Shown here piece after piece: positions 21,757-23,827 of a stretch of DNA of 23,827 nucleotides. The position numbers and the translations under genes are program-made. The first letter of the stretch is position 1. Every line of letters begins with the position of its first letter. The notes beneath the pieces were generated by a model that was not told where the DNA came from, did not search any database, and saw only the letters and a list, made by a program, of their open reading frames with translations. The stretch comes from DAOTWP01 sp034435675 (lineage in GTDB: Bacteria; Chloroflexota; Anaerolineae; Aggregatilineales; Phototrophicaceae), in NCBI GenBank assembly GCA_034435675.1, contig DAOTWP010000252.1, positions 1-23,827 of the forward strand, given 5' to 3'.

Positions 21757-21790
21757 GTTAAATCACCTGCCTCTCAGGAAATGGTGGATC

Positions 21791-22471
21791 ATGCTCACAA
21801 TCTTCAAAGAGTACTTTGTGCTGCTGGCAGGCGTCGTGCTGCTGGTGGGCGGGCTGCTGCTGGCAGGCAGCGCCTCCACCGCACAGGACAGCGGCGGCGA
21901 CCTGCTCTGCGATGCCGAGACGATTCTGGCACGCAAGGCAGAACTGGATGCGGCGCTGGCAATGTTCGAGGCTGACCTGACAGCCGACCCCGAAGCGGCG
22001 CTGGCAACGCTGTACAACACCGGGGCAGCTTACCAGCAATTGGCGCTGGACTGCGGCTTTATCCCGGCGGATATTGGCGAACGCTTTGTTGGCAGCGATG
22101 TCCCCCGCATCATGGAAATCCTCGCCGATCTGCCTGCCGACCCGGTGCGCGGGCAGCTTTTGTACAACAATGAGGAACCTACCGCCGATGGCAATGTGCT
22201 GGGCTGCATCGGCTGCCACACGGAAGCAACTGTCGCGCCGCTGACCGAAGGCACATGGACGCGCGTGGACGAAATCCGCCTGCTGGAACCGCAGTTCGCC
22301 GGCTACACGCACGAACACTACCTCGTCGAAAGTATCCTGCTGCCGTGGGAATACACCGTGCCGGATTACCCGCAGTTCACCATGCCGAACAACTTTGGTG
22401 ACCGGCTGAGTTATCAGGATCTCGCTGACCTGCTGGCATACCTGCTCAGCCAGGATCAACTGCTGCCGTAA
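21791..22471 (+). CDS. Membrane-anchored mono-heme cytochrome c
   Basis: A 226-residue c-type cytochrome. An N-terminal hydrophobic segment (about 8-28) acts as anchor or signal. The heme site is CIGCH (139-143) and the axial Met is probably Met198 in FTMPNNFG. Residues 40-110 form a separate helical region with Cys40 and Cys88 that could form a disulfide. Residues 138-220 match the second cytochrome domain of the preceding gene closely (PLT-GTWTR, RLL-PQ-AGYT, VESI, ADLLAYL), indicating gene duplication. It probably shuttles electrons from the bc-type complex onward. I chose the ATG at 21791, with AGGA upstream, over a TTG frame that would begin inside the terminator's T-run. Expression may depend on read-through of that terminator. 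Confidence 0.92.
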   Translation: MLTIFKEYFVLLAGVVLLVGGLLLAGSASTAQDSGGDLLCDAETILARKAELDAALAMFEADLTADPEAALATLYNTGAAYQQLALDCGFIPADIGERFVGSDVPRIMEILADLPADPVRGQLLYNNEEPTADGNVLGCIGCHTEATVAPLTEGTWTRVDEIRLLEPQFAGYTHEHYLVESILLPWEYTVPDYPQFTMPNNFGDRLSYQDLADLLAYLLSQDQLLP

Positions 22472-22529
22472 CGCCGTACGGTGTTATGCGTGTATGCCAA
22501 ACTTACGCCCAAATCCTGCGCGTTTGCCG

Positions 22530-22557
22530 TTCAACTTGCGCCGGTTTGCGCTACAAT
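22530..22557 (+). promoter_or_regulatory. Possible promoter ahead of the small membrane protein and CcmE
   Basis: TTCAAC (22530-22535), 16-bp spacer, TACAAT (22552-22557). The -10 matches consensus at five of six bases; the -35 is poor. It would start transcription about 38 bases before the ATG at 22602, giving the maturation genes some independence from the cytochrome genes. Confidence 0.35.
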
Positions 22558-22601
22558 ACAGGGTAAACTGAACCTGCGCATACCAGAGAAGGATAAAGAC
22601 T

Positions 22602-22889
22602 ATGCCCACACAGAGAATGCTGAAACAGGTGCTGCTGCTGCTGCTGCTTGGCATCCTGCTGGCGCTGGTGGTTCCGGCAGTGTTGGCACAGGAAGAAGGC
22701 GGCGAAGGGACCCAGACCGAACAGCTCAGCGCGGAAAATGCGCAAGCGGCAGCCGAAGGCGAAAGCGCACCGCCTGGTGCCAGCCCGCTGGTGTTTCTGA
22801 TGGGCTTGGGCGCGGTGACAGCAGTCGGCGGCATTCTGCTGCTGCGCGGCGGTTATGTGCGGCTGAATCCGCCTGACGAAGCAGCATAA
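22602..22889 (+). CDS. Small exported/membrane protein in the cytochrome maturation cluster
   Basis: A 95-residue protein not assigned to a family. Residues 1-29 look like a signal peptide with a Leu-rich core and a VLA-Q cleavage site (27-30). A short acidic, Ala/Glu-rich stretch (30-60) leads to one membrane helix (about 62-82, LVFLMGLGAVTAVGGILLLR) and a short tail RGGYVRLNPPDEAA. AAGGA eight bases before the ATG supports the start. Its place between a cytochrome c gene and ccmE suggests a role in the cytochrome complex or heme delivery, perhaps as a small accessory subunit comparable in position, not in sequence, to CcmD. This is inference. Confidence 0.75.
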   Translation: MPTQRMLKQVLLLLLLGILLALVVPAVLAQEEGGEGTQTEQLSAENAQAAAEGESAPPGASPLVFLMGLGAVTAVGGILLLRGGYVRLNPPDEAA

Positions 22890-22937
22890 ACGCAGTACAA
22901 ATTGACCGTCATAGCTAAAGAGGGGCTTCTGACAACT

Positions 22938-23489
22938 ATGGCACAAACAACCTGGGAAAAAGTGGCTGCACCTGCGGGACACGCCACGCAGGCAGGTGCC
23001 AGCAGCGCACGCTGGAAGTATTTGCTTGGCGGTGTGCTGCTGCTCGGCGCTGTTGTCTTTCTGGTCATCTCTAACACACTGTCCGGGGCGCGCTATTTTA
23101 TCACCGTCGAGGATTTGCTTGCCGAGCCGGAATATGTCGGGCAAACCGTGCGCATTTCTGGCGCGGTGCTGGGCGAAAGCATCGAGTACGACAGCCGCAA
23201 CCTGACAATTCGCTTCACCATTTCGCACATTCCGCAGGACCTGGACAACCTCGCGCTGGCGCTGCACGAATCGGTCAACAACCCGCTGCTGCCGCGCGTG
23301 GAAATCTACATCGAAAACGAAGTCAAACCCGACCTGCTTCAGCACGAAGCGCAGGCAATCCTTACGGGCACACTTGGCGCGGACGGCGTCTTTCATGCCA
23401 CCGAACTGCTGCTGAAGTGCCCCAGCCGCCTGGAAGAAGGCACTGTGCCCGACGGCTTCAACCCTGCGCGTGATGGGCAGAGTTCCTGA
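22938..23489 (+). CDS. ccmE: Cytochrome c maturation protein CcmE, Cys-type heme chaperone
   Basis: A 183-residue heme chaperone of cytochrome c maturation system I. A soluble N-terminus (1-26) precedes one membrane helix (about 28-46, YLLGGVLLLGAVVFLVIS), followed by the outer OB-fold domain: YFITVEDLL (53-61), VGQTVRISGAVLGESI (67-82), and QAILTGTLGADGVFHATELL (139-158). In classic CcmE the heme-binding motif is HxxxY; here it is CPSRL (161-165), so Cys161 replaces His as in the CxxxY variants, and the usual Tyr is Leu. The C-terminal tail is short. The ATG at 22938 gives the normal N-terminus; its ribosome site (AGGGG, 12 bases away) is loose. It is followed by a CcmG-like gene. Confidence 0.9.
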   Translation: MAQTTWEKVAAPAGHATQAGASSARWKYLLGGVLLLGAVVFLVISNTLSGARYFITVEDLLAEPEYVGQTVRISGAVLGESIEYDSRNLTIRFTISHIPQDLDNLALALHESVNNPLLPRVEIYIENEVKPDLLQHEAQAILTGTLGADGVFHATELLLKCPSRLEEGTVPDGFNPARDGQSS

Positions 23490-23490
23490 A

Positions 23491-23507
23491 CCGCGCCTGC
23501 TGCGCGG
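23491..23507 (+). repeat. Hairpin right after ccmE
   Basis: CCGCGC and GCGCGG form a perfect 6-bp stem with a 5-base loop two bases after the ccmE stop codon. No T-tract follows. It is probably an mRNA-stabilising or processing hairpin in the ccmE-thioredoxin message. Confidence 0.35.
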
Positions 23508-23585
23508 AAGCGGGTGTGTGCTGCGGGGCGCTGACCACCGCGTCTCACAGACACGCCCCTATATAAACACAGGGTGCAGCCGCTA

Positions 23586-23827
23586 ATGCCGATGGAACAG
23601 CCAACAGCACCCACCCCTGACACAGCGCGCAGCACCGCGCACAGACCGGACGCCGCTACACTGGTGCTGCTGGCGGGGGTGCTGGCAGTGCTGTTTGTTG
23701 TGGGCGTGCAGCTTGCCCGGCAGAACCAACCGCCGTCCGCCCCACAGCCAGGCGGCAGCGCGCCCGATTTTGCCCTGCAAACTTTTGACGGCGAGACCCT
23801 GCGCCTGTCGCAGCAGCGCGGCAGCAT
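23586..23827 (+). CDS. CcmG/TlpA-like thioredoxin-family protein (partial, runs off the window)
   Basis: The first 80 codons are visible. A short Thr/Pro-rich cytoplasmic start leads to one membrane helix (about 25-42, LVLLAGVLAVLFVVGVQL), a Pro-rich linker, and the typical opening of a redoxin domain, GSAPDFALQTFDGETLRLS (59-77). The CxxC active site would lie beyond the window end. Members such as CcmG/DsbE reduce apocytochrome cysteines before heme attachment, which fits its place 96 bp after ccmE; ResA or a general TlpA-like oxidoreductase are alternatives. An ATG two codons further in is another possible start. Confidence 0.8.
   Translation, partial: MPMEQPTAPTPDTARSTAHRPDAATLVLLAGVLAVLFVVGVQLARQNQPPSAPQPGGSAPDFALQTFDGETLRLSQQRGS

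Larger units (their letters stand above)
21437..21790 (+). other. 354-bp intercistronic region with extensive RNA structure
   Basis: No protein gene is supported between the two cytochrome c genes. From left to right it holds an 11-bp hairpin, a 5' segment with the direct repeat CGCTGATA, a set of nested helices between about 21504 and 21720, an intrinsic terminator at 21722-21756, and then 34 bases to the next ATG. The amount of pairing, including G-U pairs, is unlike the other gaps in this window. Confidence 0.7.

Noticed and set aside
21437..21790. tmRNA, RNase P RNA, SRP RNA, 6S RNA or a common riboswitch in the intercistronic region
   Set aside because: The characteristic conserved strings of tmRNA, RNase P and SRP RNAs and of TPP, FMN, SAM and cobalamin riboswitches are absent; 6S RNA is defined mainly by shape and I could not match it.

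Overview
The window is a GC-rich bacterial chromosome segment. It is most likely from a Chloroflexota lineage, possibly Anaerolineae-like. That placement is an inference from gene content: an unusual Rieske / cytochrome b / multi-domain cytochrome c cluster next to cytochrome c maturation genes, a Cys-type CcmE, DUF1684, Uma2 and SpoIIAA-like small proteins, and an L,D-transpeptidase with a LysM domain. No rRNA, phage, insertion sequence or CRISPR array is visible.

Positions 1-9405 hold mostly single or paired genes. In order they are: a GH13 alpha-amylase-family hydrolase (minus) with a MerR/TipAS-type regulator upstream of it; a transglutaminase-like protein (plus); an L,D-transpeptidase; a fold-type I PLP aminotransferase; a Uma2 nuclease-family protein; a LOG-family protein translationally coupled to a DUF1684 protein; and a small SpoIIAA-like protein (all minus). 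The MerR gene has a textbook 19-bp-spacer promoter whose -10 box covers the first ATG. This moves the true start to a GTG 33 bp downstream.

Positions 9536-16597 are a housekeeping and RNA-metabolism region: a five-copy 15-bp tandem repeat, a small membrane protein (plus), tRNA-Ser(CGA) with a clear terminator, tadA, a membrane protein with a restriction-endonuclease-like domain, a beta-CASP metallo-hydrolase tightly coupled to a small acidic protein ending in a sliding-clamp-binding-like motif, a three-PDZ exported protein, and RNase D. All but the first protein gene are on the minus strand.

Positions 16816-23827 (plus) form a respiratory cluster. A near-consensus promoter and a ~180-nt leader precede a Rieske protein, a cytochrome b with a ~250-residue C-terminal extension, a di-heme cytochrome c with a ~170-residue low-complexity/coiled-coil insertion, a second cytochrome c, a small membrane protein, CcmE and the start of a CcmG/TlpA-like thioredoxin. 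Together these would oxidise quinol, pass electrons to c-type hemes outside the membrane, and supply heme-attachment functions for those cytochromes.

The most interesting unexplained element is the 354-bp gap between the two cytochrome c genes. It holds nested RNA helices with G-U pairs, a possible 5'/3' closing helix and a strong intrinsic terminator only 34 nt before the second cytochrome gene. This suggests an undescribed small RNA or a cis-acting attenuator.
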